Source: Caprimulgus europaeus (taxonomy: Eukaryota > Chordata > Aves > Caprimulgiformes > Caprimulgidae). From it: a stretch of 64,000 nucleotides of DNA. The notes beneath the pieces are model-generated. The model was given only the letters and a program-made list of their open reading frames with translations. It made no database searches and was not told the DNA's origin. The translations under genes and the position numbers were made by a program. The DNA lies in NCBI GenBank assembly GCA_907165065.1, contig OU015525.1:2856622-2920621 (forward strand). The letters run 5' to 3'. Below, piece after piece: positions 50,385-63,245 of this stretch (within the stretch, counting starts at the first letter, position 1; each line of letters starts with the position of its first letter).

Positions 50385-53112
50385 CTGAAAGACAGAGAAC
50401 ACAGAGGATGTGGTCAAACAGAGGTGGTGGGGGGAAAACAAGCCTTTTGGAAAATGTAAAATCCCACTTTAATTAGTGAGGTAGACACAACCATTTCCAG
50501 AAGAGTGGAGAAGAAATGTTTTGCTTGGGCTTTGAAACACGAGAAACGGACCACTTTTTTCCACCTGTGGTTTTGGAACCTCAGACAGTGGTAAAGCTAT
50601 AACATTGCTTTTCAGATGGATTCATCTGCTCATCAGCCCACTAATTCCTGGGCTGCCAGATTAAAATATCTCCCTGGAACATATTTATGCACATTCCTAA
50701 AAAACAGAGGACAGGTTCTTGGCCTGATCTGCCTTAGAAATATCACCCCATGCTTAGTCTAAATGGATTCCCCTCCACTCATTAAAAAGATCTGGGGATG
50801 CCACTGAGAACATTCTGTACCCATTGGGCTTTCTTGTGATCTATCACCTAGTCCCATGAAGTGGAAACAAGTCTGCTTCTGAAACTCTTAGCTTGTAAAA
50901 TCAATGGTCCCTGCAGGCACAAAGGCTGAACAACTTATTCAAGCGGTCTGTTTAGCCAAATGAAACTCCTTTCTTCTCCCAGTATGAGTTAATCCTTTTT
51001 TTAAAGCTTTTAGCAGATAAAATTTCAAAGAAATGAATACACTGAGTCACAGTGGGCTGTGAGGTTTCATGGAGTAATGGAAAGGCCATAGACTAGCAAA
51101 AGGTAAAAGAGTTTACTGATTATTTCTAGTATCATTTTAGAAAGAAGACACTTAATATAATTGTATTAATGTGACTAAATGCATTCCAGTTTAATACTAA
51201 GAAGAGTGTGGAAAAAAAAATCCTCATCTCCCTGGGACAACCACTTTAGTATTTGCAGGTTGAGATCTAAAAGTTTTTGAAGAGCTGGTTGAGGAATTAT
51301 CTCAACCTTCTTGATGTAAATTTCTTAGTAAATTATTTGTGATATCAAATAAACCCCAAAAGAATAGAAGAGAAATAAGATGGAACTAAGGTTTAAATGG
51401 GCAAGTGGAATGACACAGAAAAATATAATCTCATTTTTATGATGGGATTTCCAGAAAAATGTAACTGAACAGCCTGTACTAATTCTACTGATAAATAAAT
51501 AAAAGGTAGTTCTATTTTTAATACCAGTCAACAAGATTTTGTGGAAAACAGTTCTACTCAGCTAAGCTTCTTTTCACTTGTTGGGTAGATTTGGAGATTA
51601 CTGGAAAAGTTAATGGCAAAAATGATATATTTCAAAGCTTTTGATTTCTTTGGTTATTTTACAGCTCAGACACTATAAAATAACATTGTACCCCTCTAAA
51701 AATATCAGTGAGGAGTCATCATTTGTGTCTAGATTCCAGAGCTTTTTGTGCTTGAATGTGAAGAAACTGATTCTAAACTCTCTGCTTCTCAACACATCCA
51801 TCAACAGTGCATAAGTAAATGTAATCTCATTGCTACAAAACTTGTAGCTGACACAAAATTTTGCAAGGTGGTTGATAATAAATGAAAACAGGGAGTTAGA
51901 CAGAGAGACAAAAATCTGAAACTTCAGAATATAAGACTGTGGTGGTTTTACTCCTTTAGGATGGTGACATCACTTAGGGTGGTGACAATAGAATAACAAA
52001 TATAGCATCCACATTTTTAAAGGAGTCTGAAGGGCATGTGGAAAAGGGTTATATAAGTAATTTGAAGGTAAATGCCATACAGAGGGAGAATAAAAAAGCT
52101 CAATGTGTTAACTTATTGAAAGGAAGATGGAGACTGGATATGATTATGATATCTATTATTGAAGGAGTGAAATTACTAGGTATGCAGGGGGCTTTTTAAT
52201 TACACATAAATAGATATAGCAAGAACCTGTCTGAAAATGAGAATATTATGCATTTAAATTAGAAATGAGACATCTGTTCTTAACAAACACCTGTGAGGTG
52301 TGGTAGAATTGTATATCTCTTATTGACTTGACTTAAAAATTGTGATGCTTGAAATAAGACCTTGTACCCAAGCATAAGCTACTTAGCTTAGCACAGGAGT
52401 GACTGGAAAAAAGCACCATTGGGTTATGATATAGATCTAATATTAACTAGACCTTCTTGGATTCTGTCCCAATCTTGTGATTGTCCTGATGTCCTTATCC
52501 CAACTTCAGAAATTAAATGCTTGTTATATCATTTACACCACAGCACTGAAGCAGATGCAAAACAATTCCCCATAACTTATTCTTCTACAGCTTTATCTAG
52601 ACTGATTGTAAAGGAATTTTACACAACAGGACTAAGGTTTACAGTGCTTAAACTAAATTCCCAGTGAAGCAACATAAATAAGTGTGCTTTTGAGCATAAG
52701 TCCCTTTGAGACAGCATCTTGATAATAATGACCCAACACACTGTGATTACAACAGTATTAAACTACTGTCTCCTAGTTACAGGTAGCACAAGGCAGCATG
52801 ATGGGGATGAAAAGGTTTGGAAGACCTGGGAGGTATGTTTTGGTTTTGTATTTTCTAGGAGAGGAAGGATCTCACCAAGTTGTCTGCAAAACCTGGTGTG
52901 TAAGTTTGAGCTCCCTCATATTACAATGACAATAAACCAGATTTATGTGAAAGAGCCCATGCTAAGTGCTATGTTAGTTCAAGTGTGGGTTTAAAAGGAA
53001 AAAAGAATGATGATTGCAAAATCTATGATGGACAGAGCTCTTTGTTTATCAGTTATGAGTTAAAAATGCCCATAGGTACCTCAATAATAGACCAGGTGGT
53101 AGTTTTCCCTAC
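50385..53112 (-). other. ADGRB2 intron (2.7 kb)
   Basis: Intron between the 96-nt and 40-nt exons. It is AT-rich unique sequence with no recognisable mobile element or gene. Confidence 0.8.
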
Positions 53113-53208
53113 CATTAGCTGAGCGTGTCCGTTCTGAAATGACCCCCCTGAGTCTCCATTGCCCTCTTCCTGACGATCTACTACTCGGCACTTCACAGCA
53201 TCCTGAAC
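53113..53208 (-). CDS. ADGRB2: ADGRB2 exon: membrane-proximal cytoplasmic tail
   Basis: This 96-nt phase-0 exon encodes 32 residues, starting [20 protein letters not shown] and ending NGHAQLM. Together with the preceding RRE it gives the juxtamembrane sequence RREVQDAVKC that follows TM7. The [20 protein letters not shown] region is the best single discriminator for ADGRB2; paralogues diverge here (from memory). The acceptor is TTATTCCTGCAG and the donor is ATG|GTAGGG. A CR1 fragment begins only about 160 nt upstream in the adjoining intron. No known domain lies in this stretch; it is a flexible acidic and glycine-rich linker with one Cys that could be palmitoylated (inference). Confidence 0.94.
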
Positions 53209-54737
53209 CTGCAGGAATAAATGGATTTGCAAAAGTCAGTGTCAGACAGGAATATCAAACCATATTAAAGTCTGCTGAAGGAAAATAAATAAATAAATCA
53301 ATCCTTGTTAGATCAAAAGAACGTTGATCCTACTATAGTAGTGTTCAGGTATTCATTTCAAATGGTTTCAGAAGGGGTGACCTTCTCATTCTCTACAACT
53401 ACCTGAAAGGAGGTTGGAAAGAGGTGGGTGTTGGTCTCTTCTCCCAGGTAACATGCAATAGAAAGAGAGGAAATGGCCTCAAGTTGCACCAGGGAAGGTT
53501 TAGATGGAATATCAGGAAAAACTTATTCACCAAAAAGGCAGTCAAGCATTGGAACAGGCTGCCCAGGGAGGTGGTGGTGGTATTTCCCTGGTGTTATTTA
53601 AAAGACAGGTAGACAAGGTGCTTAGGGACATGGTTTAGAGGTGGAATTGGCAGTGTTGGGTTTATGGTTGGACTAGGTGATCCTAAAGGACTTTTCCAAC
53701 CACTACAATGATTTATAGGATACATATTTCACATTCTAACAGAGCAACTCAAAGGTTTTACAAGTATCCTGGGTCACTGTGTTGGTCACTTGTAGTTGCT
53801 TGCTTTATCTAGTCAATAATAAAAATATCTTCTATTTTGTAAGTTGCAATAAGTTTACAATGGATGCTATTGCATAAATCATTATATTTGTGTCTACAAT
53901 GTCTGATTATGGTCCTGTATTGGCTGTAATATATATCTGATCCAAAACTCACTGAAATCCATCTAAAAAAATGTCAGTTACTGCACTGGTAGTTAAATGC
54001 AGGCCCATATTCATAATGCAATTAGTTGAAGGAGTCTCAGCCAAGCCAGTGGTGTAATTCCATTGACTTCATTGGCCTGACATAAGAAATTAATCTGTTT
54101 TACTTAATTTAAAGGAGCTGTAAGAAGATAAAATGAATATTGAAAAAAAACCTCTTTCCTGTCTCTGTTATTAATAGTCTATCCACTCAGTAGGATGAAA
54201 AGAATAAAAGAAACATAAAAGATTCGTCCTTTTCTTCCCTGATATAATTTACCATTTTAAATCTCCACAGGGAGGCTGGAAAGAATTTACTCAATTTCCT
54301 TGCCTGATTACTGCTAGCTTTACTTTCTAGCTCAAATATCTAAGTGCTAATGCCAACATACAATCATTCTGTAAATCTTGGTGCAAATTTCCCCTCTTGA
54401 AAGGAAAAAAAAGAAAAAAAAAGAAAAAATTGGTTTTTTTAATATTCAGTTTTTAGAGGTGGAGGGTCTAATCAGTCTGGAAATACTAGTTTTGGTGTTA
54501 AACAAGCAAAACCTGACATTTTAGCTAATCTAAGACTGTCCTTCAAATTCCACTCTGTATTACACTCAGCATGACAACCATTGATTCCTCCCTCCTTCCC
54601 TCTGACTGATACTGTCATGGTCATGTTTGTGGTCACTGTCTACACAAAGGATTAGAGAAGCTACCAGGCTGATTGGACATTTCTCAGATGTTTTCTGTGG
54701 AAAGTATGTTGATTATACACAGACTCATTCATCTCAC
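53209..54737 (-). other. ADGRB2 intron (1.5 kb)
   Basis: Intron between the TM6-TM7 exon and the 96-nt exon. It carries one plus-strand CR1 fragment at 53372-53722; otherwise it is unique AT-rich sequence with short A-runs near 54400-54430. Confidence 0.85.
53372..53722 (+). mobile_element. CR1 retrotransposon, 3' end, third subfamily
   Basis: A plus-strand copy: TCTCTACAACTACCTGAAAG, GGTGGGTGTTGGTCTCTTCT, CATTGGAACAGGCTGCCCAG and TTGGACTAGGTGATCC, ending in a diverged tail near 53722. It is antisense to ADGRB2. Confidence 0.9.
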
Positions 54738-54909
54738 CTCCCGCCTTAGGATGCAATGGACCATGACGATGACAAAGCCCTCCAATGAGTCAAAGACAGC
54801 AAAGAGGATCTGGAAGAGTGCTGACCGCCGATCTGTGATTGCCAGAACTGCAGACATCCAGGTGAGAGCCAAGAGGGGTAGGACCACACAGGAGCTCCAA
54901 AGGGATGCC
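54738..54909 (-). CDS. ADGRB2: ADGRB2 exon: TM6, third extracellular loop, TM7, start of helix 8
   Basis: This 172-nt exon begins with one base that completes a Met codon, then encodes 57 residues starting ASLWSSC and ending ILRRE. Residues 5-25 ([19 protein letters not shown]) form TM6, TDRRS is the short extracellular loop 3, residues 30-53 ([19 protein letters not shown] onward) form TM7, and HCILRRE starts the juxtamembrane helix. The acceptor is a pyrimidine tract followed by TTGACAG, and the donor is GAG|GTGAGA. This is the most conserved part of the seven-transmembrane bundle in the BAI group, and I see no substitution that would break either helix. It joins in phase 0 to the exon at 53113-53208. 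Confidence 0.96.
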
Positions 54910-57467
54910 CTGTCAAGGGAGAGGAAAGGAGAATTCAGCTCCACTTCAGCCTCACCTGCTTCCACGTGGGATGCTAATTCAGCCTCTTGATCCCATGGGG
55001 CTTCAGAAGACTTCTTCAGCACATGTATACTTGTGCTAGATGTCTTCTGAGCCCCTGTCACAGGGAAGCAGGAAGATGTTTTGCACACTCACGCTGCCAA
55101 AACAGGTGACACACATTTCTATGGGAGGGACTACTTTTCAATGGTGCAGTCATGCATAAAACTTGAGGTGGGGAGGAAGGATGCAGATACCTCACTCCCT
55201 CTTTTACTCCCTTCCCACTCTATGTCACTAGTCCACAACAACGATGGCATTTCCCAAGGAGGGGACACAAAATACAATCACTTCAGGTTGCCAAAGGGAA
55301 GGGGAACAGTTGCAGCAGAGACTGGTTTGTCACAATGGCTGTCAGTACTTGGGTTACAGACACTTGCACTTCCACAGCACATGGAAGACACCAACACTGG
55401 GGACTTGTGTCACGGTCTCAAGTGACTAAAACAGACAAGCATAGAGCTGATGTATTTTGCTTTTGCTCCCTTACTTTACAGCTGATGGTTCCTACAACAC
55501 TACATCAATGAACATCAGAAGAACTGATTCCTAACTCAATTTTTCTGTGAACAGAAATTTTCTGCTTTCTTGTGTGATCTCCCTAGCTGAATGCTTTGGA
55601 AAAAAAAACAAAATACAATTGTTTCTATATTTAGCAATCATTGTAAATAAGTTTATTCTTGAGTGGACACTCTGTTTTAAATAAGTTAATATTCAAGCCA
55701 CTTCTTAACTCACAAGGCAGAAAACCAGACAAAACAGTTTTCTGTAATGCAAGTACTGCCCCATGAACCTCCACTTTATCTGTCAATGATGGTTCTAGAA
55801 ATGGGAAAGCAGCTCTGTTCCCATGGACTATTTAGTCATTCAGTTCTCTGACCAAAAAGGGTCCCAAGCAATTTTAACAGCTTACTAGGGAGATTTTAAG
55901 CTGTCAGTCATCCTATATATTTGGCAGCACTGGTGCACCAAGAGAATTTCTCTGTAGGCTTTTATCTAACAAATAAGAGTAGACCTATGCACAGGCTGCA
56001 TAAAAAGGTGAGCTTCAAGATTTTTCTGGGTAGAAAACCTCAACCTATATACCAACAAACAAATACAGGTAACACAATAAATTACAGGACAGATAGCATG
56101 ACACAGGTTTTACAGTACTTACATGGGACTTGCTTACCATGTTCTGATATATGGTCAAGTTTTTAATAATGCTTACTTGCTGGTTATCCAGGTAATGCTC
56201 TCACAGATCTCAGTGAGAGTTTTACCTGAACAAAGGTGAAGCTTGGACACAGGTATGGACATCAGGATGTAACGCCCTGGCTTCACAGTTAAGAGTTTTT
56301 CAAGGACTGTTACATCTGTTCTGCTGTAATGACCACATACTGAAGTGACAGGTTATTTTTATAAGTCATTATGATTCTCTGGTTGCAAATACTTCTACAA
56401 CCTGTCCAGACTCAGATGTGTTTCTGAGTGGTATTATTAAGCAATATAATTTACTTAAGGGAGCAGGTAAATGATTTTTTTTTTTCTTTTTTAATTAATA
56501 AAAGTATTATGAGACTTCCCTGTAAGGTAAGGGCCATGACATAACCTGATACCTTGTAATTTTATGCAGGATAACAAACTGAATGTTCTTTAATGTACAA
56601 GATGAACTATAATTTCAAAGTATTATTAAAAAAAAACCAAACCAGCAGTCAGACAGCCCTCAACCAAACAATTTCTAAACAAAAATTTTTATTTCACTTC
56701 TCCCTCAGCCCTCTGAAATCTGCTTATTATACTGAAATCTCTCTTTGCTATCATTTGCAGTGCGGTATTAATAAAACTGGCTAAACAGTAAATGCAATAA
56801 CAACAACAACAACAAAATCAGAGAGGCAAAGCCTCTATAAGGTTTGCTCCATAACATGCCACTCTAGATGTGTCTTCCATACAAGCATCAGCAAACACAA
56901 CATGCCTGCTGCATGGCTTGGTTGATGAAGTCATTCCAGTAGCAACTTGCACTTGTGATTGCTGGAAACCAGCCAAGTCAATAGAGGCTGCTAGAAAAGG
57001 TCTGTACCAGACAACTCTGCTTCCTAGGATTATCTGGTCTCCCAGCATACTCTGAATGGGCTCATATGTGTATGTTACTGCCACCAACATGCAAACAAAG
57101 AACCTGGCAACCACTTCTGAGAATGGAATTGACCTGTAAGTACGGGTCTGAACCCGTCATCTACATTTGGATGGGTTTTCCATTTGTGAAAAGAACTGCA
57201 ACATCAGCTTGACCATGGATTTGGGGTTGTAAGGGATGCTGCTGAGGAGGTAAATTATGTTTCTCTTTAGCAAATGGTTAGGTTTCAATCCACTGGCTTG
57301 AAAACATGCTTAAAAAAAATATACAGGCTTTAACAAGGCACTGCTTGAGTAAATTTGATATCCAAAGCACAGATGCAATGATCCACAACTACAGTGGGCT
57401 CCCTTCAGATCTCCTGATATCTTCACACCAGACTCAGGGAGTCCTTCCCAGCTTTTTGCTCTGTGTG

Positions 57468-57511
57468 CCTCCATATGGGCAAACTATTCCCCTCCATATG
57501 GGCAAACTATT
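57468..57511 (+). repeat. 23-bp period direct duplication
   Basis: CCTCCATATGGGCAAACTAT occurs at 57468 and again at 57491. A simple two-copy intronic duplication. Confidence 0.9.
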
Positions 57512-58819
57512 GAGTAGATGTGTCAACTCAACTTTCTTCTGAGTTGAGACATCCTGATAGATTTCACTATTGCTCCCAACATGAGCAACCTTAAATCATC
57601 ACTTAAATCTCTGCCCTTCCAATCAGATGATGAAAATATCATCTACCCTTCCAACTCAACTGATGAAAACAGTATTATGCCACAGATTCAGCTGGAGCAA
57701 ATCAGGATTTTCTCAACTGACTTACACCAGCTAAGAGTATGGCTTTTCTGCTTTCTTTGTGATTTACCTTGCAGATTGCTTCTCAACAATATTCATCCCT
57801 TACAAACGTTATGGAAATGTTGCTTGACACTTAATGCATAACCTTTATCCTCAGGCAGCAGATGGCAACAGGTCATAGGAATGTAATTTAATTTAACTTT
57901 CAGAGCTCTGCTTAACTTTTGAAATATTAAAAAAAAAATCCATTAAAAAAATTTAAATTGTATCAAGACTGAAATTTCAGAAGAAAACTCAGGGGAAGAT
58001 AAGTGGGTTTCCTGTGACATTACCCTTAATTCTACTTATTATGAGCTGAATTCATAGCAGAACTTATACTTCTGCACCTTTCCATCTGTCCCTTTTTTTA
58101 GGAGATACTTTGCATCCTTAAAAGGGTCCAGAATAACTTATAGGATCTAAGAAAGTTCACCCTGTGGTAGCATGTGATGTGAAATTAGGTAATTCCATTA
58201 CCTAATGACTCTTCATTATGGATTATCTATGACCAATACATCCAGGATTTTTATTGCTTGAGACAAAGGAGTAAGCTGGTAGATCTTCTAATTTGTCCCA
58301 TACATGAAGCACTCATGATGAGTGACAGCAATATCAAGGGAAGATCATTACACTGCATTGTGGAAGCGTGATGCTCGTTTATTGTGCAATGACATGACAT
58401 GACAATGTTATTCAGCAGCACACTTGGAGTGTCAGTCACGTTGTTCCCCAACACCACACCATGCTACTGCTGCATTGCAGAGGAAGGGTGGTACTTTGGG
58501 ATGTGGCAATGCCACAGCACAGCACAACCAAATATAATTACAATGGCTTGTGGCAATGTGGCCACACAATAACATTGTCCATGACTTTATCTTGCATGGC
58601 AAAGACTTAGCTTTATGAAAGCATATAGCAGGCACAGCTCTGATAACAAGCAGATGATGGTCTTTGGTCCTAAATGTCAAAAACTAGCTGTGGTTTTGTT
58701 CTTTTGCTAACTGGCAGTCTTGAGAGTCTTCATCATTGCAAAAGAAGCAGGATAAACTCATGGCACTTAGAGGACAGCAATGGAAAAAGAGAAAAAAAAA
58801 AAAGGTTTTAGAAACAAAG

Positions 58820-59030
58820 ATCATAGGACCATAGAATGTTGTGAGTTGGAAGGGACCCACAAAGATCATCCAGTCCAACTCTTATCCTGGCATACGACAA
58901 TCCCAAGATTCAGACCATGTCTCTGAGGGCCTTGGCCAAATGCTTCTTTAATATTGTCAGGCTTGGTGCCATGATCACCTCCCTGGGGAGCCTGTGCCAG
59001 TGCTCCATGACCCTCTGGGTGAAGAACCTA
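58820..59030 (-). mobile_element. CR1 retrotransposon, 3' end, second subfamily
   Basis: A minus-strand copy: ATCATAGGACCATAGAATG, AGGGACCCACAAAGATCATC, and CAGTGCTCCATGACCCTC, cut off at GAAGAACCT. Sense to ADGRB2. Confidence 0.9.
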
Positions 59031-60280
59031 CATGATCTACATGAAGATCCTCCAAAATCTATGTGAAGAAAAATTAAGAGACCTGCACCCTGACAAAAGG
59101 TAAGTGCCAGGGGACACACAGTACATGCCAACAAATATGTTAAGCGTCATTATCAAGAGGTAAGTGATCAGTTCTTCTCATCACTCAACACTGACAGGGA
59201 ATCCAGTACCATAAACTAAAGAAGCCGTAGAAGGAAAAATAACTTTATAATTCAGAAAGCAGCTCATGGATAGGAGCTCTGAAAAGGGTAGGTGGACTTA
59301 ACACATAAGACAATGCATGTCTCATTACTTGCTGCACAGTGGCACATGATAGTCTTGTATTCTGAGGAGTGTGCTATTACTGTATCACAGCAGTTCTGCT
59401 ACAAGAAAAACAGTACAAGGATCTACTTTATTCATTCTCTTATGTTTTATCCCTCTATGATCCCTCCTCTAACTGTATTCCTCCTAAAAGCAAGAGTGTC
59501 ACCCCATTTTAGGGACAGTTTCAGATAAAATCCCTTTAACTCAATGCCCATATAATCATAGGAATTCTGTAATTAGAAAAGAAGGGGCATTGTGCATGTT
59601 CTTCCCATGCACAGGCAACTCAGAAACACAAGAAGACATTAATTTCTATTTTCTCCAGAAGATTATTCTCCTCTCAGTTGCTGCAATCTGAACCATACCA
59701 CTAAGGGAACAGGAAATCAAATGCCTCTAAATAAGACAGTCAGGTAATGAAGTAGCTATGGTCAAACTGCTTGATTTTTTACCCCTAATAAGGGAAGTTG
59801 TTCTTTAACAGTCCAAGCAAGGACCTGCAGATTCCAAGTATTATTCCCAGCTAAGGATTCAATTTCAAATTCCTTGAACTATGAGAACAACACTCTTCTG
59901 AGGAACAGTCTCCTTCATAAAAACATCCATGCATGGAAATCTTGATTCACATTAGTCCTGAAACTACAATACGGGCAGAAAACTTGACTTCTAAGACTTC
60001 CTGAAATGACTTTCACTCAAGAAAAAGAAAAAAAAAATCTCTTTGATGGGAGATTTGACACACAAGCTTCTGATGATGGAAGAGGGATGATGCATGAAAA
60101 GGGTTGACATTGCTTTTGACTCTCACATTGTCAATGGTCTGACATTGACTCCTGGGTGGGTTGCCTGCAAGAAGAATACACTGTGCTAGGGCCTTAGTCA
60201 TGAGTCAGTCTCTTCCCTGTGGTCAGAACTGGAGAGTCAATATTTGCAGTGTACTGTCTGACATGATTTCCTTCCACCCT

Positions 60281-60330
60281 TTCATCCTTCCATCCTTCCA
60301 TCCTTCCATCCTTCCATCCTTCCATCCATC
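60281..60330 (+). repeat. (CATCCTTC)n 8-bp tandem repeat
   Basis: About six copies of CATCCTTC, intronic. Confidence 0.9.
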
Positions 60331-62328
60331 AATAGTAGTCCCTGGTATCTGCAGCGGATGTCCTCATTCACAGCAAGTACAAAGAAATGTCATGCTCCTG
60401 AGATATTTTTTTCCCTGTCTAAGGTAAAAAAAAATTCACAGGTATTAAAGACAAATTAATTATAAGGCAGTATTTCACAGCCTGAGGCTACCCTATAGGC
60501 AGCAATAAAAGGAAGGAAATGTGGGAACAGAGTTCTTCCAAAGGCAAAATATGCCCAGCATCTTCTCCAAAACAACCTAAAGGGAAGGGGTTTTTTAACC
60601 TACACCTGTCAAGTCTAGCTAACCCTTAACAGGTCACAGAAATCCAAAGCTTTCCTTTTTCTCATTTCCCAAGTCAAGACATTGCACAATTTCTACTGCA
60701 TTTTTTTTTCACTTCTGTTATGATTACTACCTGCTCTCCCATCAGTGGTTTAGCATGTTTTCCCTCAGTTACACATCCCCTTTTCTGACCCTTTCTCTCT
60801 TAGACACAGATATTGCCACAAATAGTTGCTCAAAACTTCTATGATTTCCAAAAGCCAAGAAAAATGGGCCAAAGAATCTATCCTTTCATGCCATGTTATC
60901 CCAGAAACAAACCTCTGAAACCTATGGGAGGTAAGCTGGAGAGGGCATGAGCAACTCCAGCAGGAACAAGGCAGGAACGTCCTTGATGTCCTCTCTATCA
61001 AACAACTACAGCTAATTCCAGGTCAGAGAGGAGCCAAAAATCCTCACTGCCTCTGATTTACATTACAAGACTTCAAAATTGAATAGCAAAGCTGGTCCAA
61101 GGTCTGGGATGAAGGCCAGCAGAATGGTGGCAGTGGCATGAAGCATAATCAAGGCTTTGCCTTATTGACAGTTTAATTTACAATAGATTTGGAAAAAAAA
61201 GAAAAACAGAAACAGTTCATCTGTACCATGAAGTGGATGACAAGGGGACGTGAGGCTTGAGTGAACTAATTTGTGTATTACTCACTGGTCCCTTGGCAAG
61301 AACAAGAGCATGGGACACTTCAGGTCAAACAACAAACCCAGTAATGGAATTTATCATCTAAGGTATTCTATCTGCTGGGAATCAAGAGCCATACTCCCTT
61401 ACAAGAGCCCTCCAATTTCTATCAAACCATTTAAATTAGAAAAGCAGGATAAGTAGGAGATCTGGATTTCATATCCCTCTTTTTTTTCTGATTTGAAGAC
61501 GAATCAGAATATGTGATTTATGACAGACCAACGGGAGAGAATATGGGAGAAGGATTTGAGATTGTTTTACTTTTTAAATGAATATAGTATGAACTGGAAG
61601 CCTCTCTTATTTAACAGTTTAATTTATTAATAGCAAAGTTTCTGCTGGTTTAGCATTCGTTTGCAGTCGCAGGAAACTGAAATGCAGTGACCTGCTAAAT
61701 CGAGACTTGCAGTCCGTGTGTCTGGCCCAGTGCCACCTCACCAGCTCAGCTGGGCACTGTTGCAAAAGGTAAATAAATTACTTCAGCAGTGAAAAAGAAA
61801 TGAGATTTTGTTTAGTTTCTGCATCTCATAGAAACTGCTAGCTCTTAATAGAGGTGACTGCGTGTTCTCTTTTTCTAATGATTATTGGTTGTTTTTCAGA
61901 ATTGTACTTTTTTTCCCCTAAATGCTTTTGGATTTTATATAAATGGCTCAGTATTCAGAAAAAAAAAAACCAAAAAACCCCCAAACCCCCAAAAAACACC
62001 TTGTGTTTTTATTTTCTTTTATATTTCTACACTTTGAGATTTGGCACTGAGCTGCCTATTTTTATTTAGGTTAATTAAAGGTAGGAGTTTTCACATTGAT
62101 TATGTCTCAATCTGAGACTATTTCTTTCACACATTTTACATATATTACTTTAGACATCAAAACAAAAATATTGCATGACTTGGCAATTATGTAGAGAATA
62201 AAATTTCAGAAAGAAAAGAAAGACAAACCTACCCTCATTGCTCTCCCCACTACTTTAACCTTTGAGAAAAAAGCCAACTATATAAATAGCAATGATCTCT
62301 CCAGCAGAACAAAGCTCTGATATTTTCA

Positions 62329-62402
62329 TTATATATATATATATATATACACATATATATATATACACATATACATATATTTATATTATATATATACATA
62401 TG
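62329..62402 (+). repeat. (TA)n-rich microsatellite with TATACACA interruptions
   Basis: Alternating TA runs broken by ACACATATA units over about 74 bp, in the 8.2-kb intron. Confidence 0.9.
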
Positions 62403-63146
62403 TACATATTCATTTATTTTTTACTAATTCCAGAGGCATCTAAGAAGGGATTTAACAACATTTGACTTTTGTAACTCAGAGCTATGAGCTGTTTTAAAAT
62501 TTTGAGAACTAATTTCAAGTACTTTCAGGGGTCCAAAAGAGGGAGTCAACTGTTATCAAATCAGAACTGCAGCCCTATGAGGTATTAAACTTAACTCTAG
62601 GCTTTTATAAGATTAAAAAAAACCCAAAAAACCAAAATACTTAGAGGTGATTCACCAACCCACTTAAACCATACTCAGTGCTCTGCAGCCTCTGGAGTAA
62701 AAAAAAAATCAAGTATATGCTTAAGTGTTTGACCCAATGGAGTTTGAGGCCCATGTCTGCCATCAAAATTAATCACATTTTTAAGTTGTAACTCTAAGAA
62801 TCAAATTAAATGGGGGCATTAAACATATAACCAGCTTCCAACAAATGAAGAGTCCCTTTGTCTTCCATGGGATGCTCACATGCCTAAATCTAGGCATGTT
62901 GTGAAGTGCTTTTCAAGATCCAGTCCATCAACTGGGATGTTGCAGGAGCCCTTACACTACTCATGGCCCACAGAATGAAGTCAGGGAGAGTTGGGGATGT
63001 GGGGAGGTGGTCAGGGATATGGGGAGAGAAAACAAACAAGGGCTGGTGAGTGCAGGGGAAATGAAAGAGGGAAATAAAATAAATAAATAAATAAATAAGA
63101 AGGTGGAAAGAAAGAAAGAAAAGAAGTTGAAATTAGAGGAACTAAC

Positions 63147-63245
63147 ATGGCGTTACTGGTGGCTGTGGCCGAAACTTCAGCAGAAGAAACTACTCCACAC
63201 TTGGAACATTTGAGCGTCATGCCGTAAAGGGGCACTGCCATCTGA
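63147..63245 (-). CDS. ADGRB2: ADGRB2 exon: third intracellular loop insert, likely cassette exon
   Basis: This 99-nt exon encodes about 33 residues between TM5 and TM6, on the cytoplasmic side. The peptide contains LKCSKCGVV, a CxxC pair, then an Ser/Ala/Thr-rich stretch ending in SNA plus the first two bases of Met. The acceptor is TTTTAATTGCAG and the donor begins GTTAGT. The exon begins with the third base of a split codon (T) and ends after two bases of ATG, so it is phase-symmetric. It can be skipped without a frameshift, the upstream exon then joining directly to the G of the next exon. Human ADGRB2 forms that differ by such a loop segment are known to me only from memory. A second in-frame CAG four bases inside the exon is a weaker alternative acceptor. 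The sequence from here to 64000 shows no further exon. Confidence 0.85.

Larger units (their letters stand above)
54910..63146 (-). other. ADGRB2 intron (8.2 kb)
   Basis: Intron between the ICL3 insert exon and the TM6-TM7 exon. It holds one CR1 fragment (58820-59030), an 8-bp (CATCCTTC)n array near 60281-60330, a (TA)n-rich block at 62329-62402, a 23-bp period duplication at 57468-57511 and a short (AAAT)n run near 63071-63098. No other coding exon was recognised. Confidence 0.75.
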
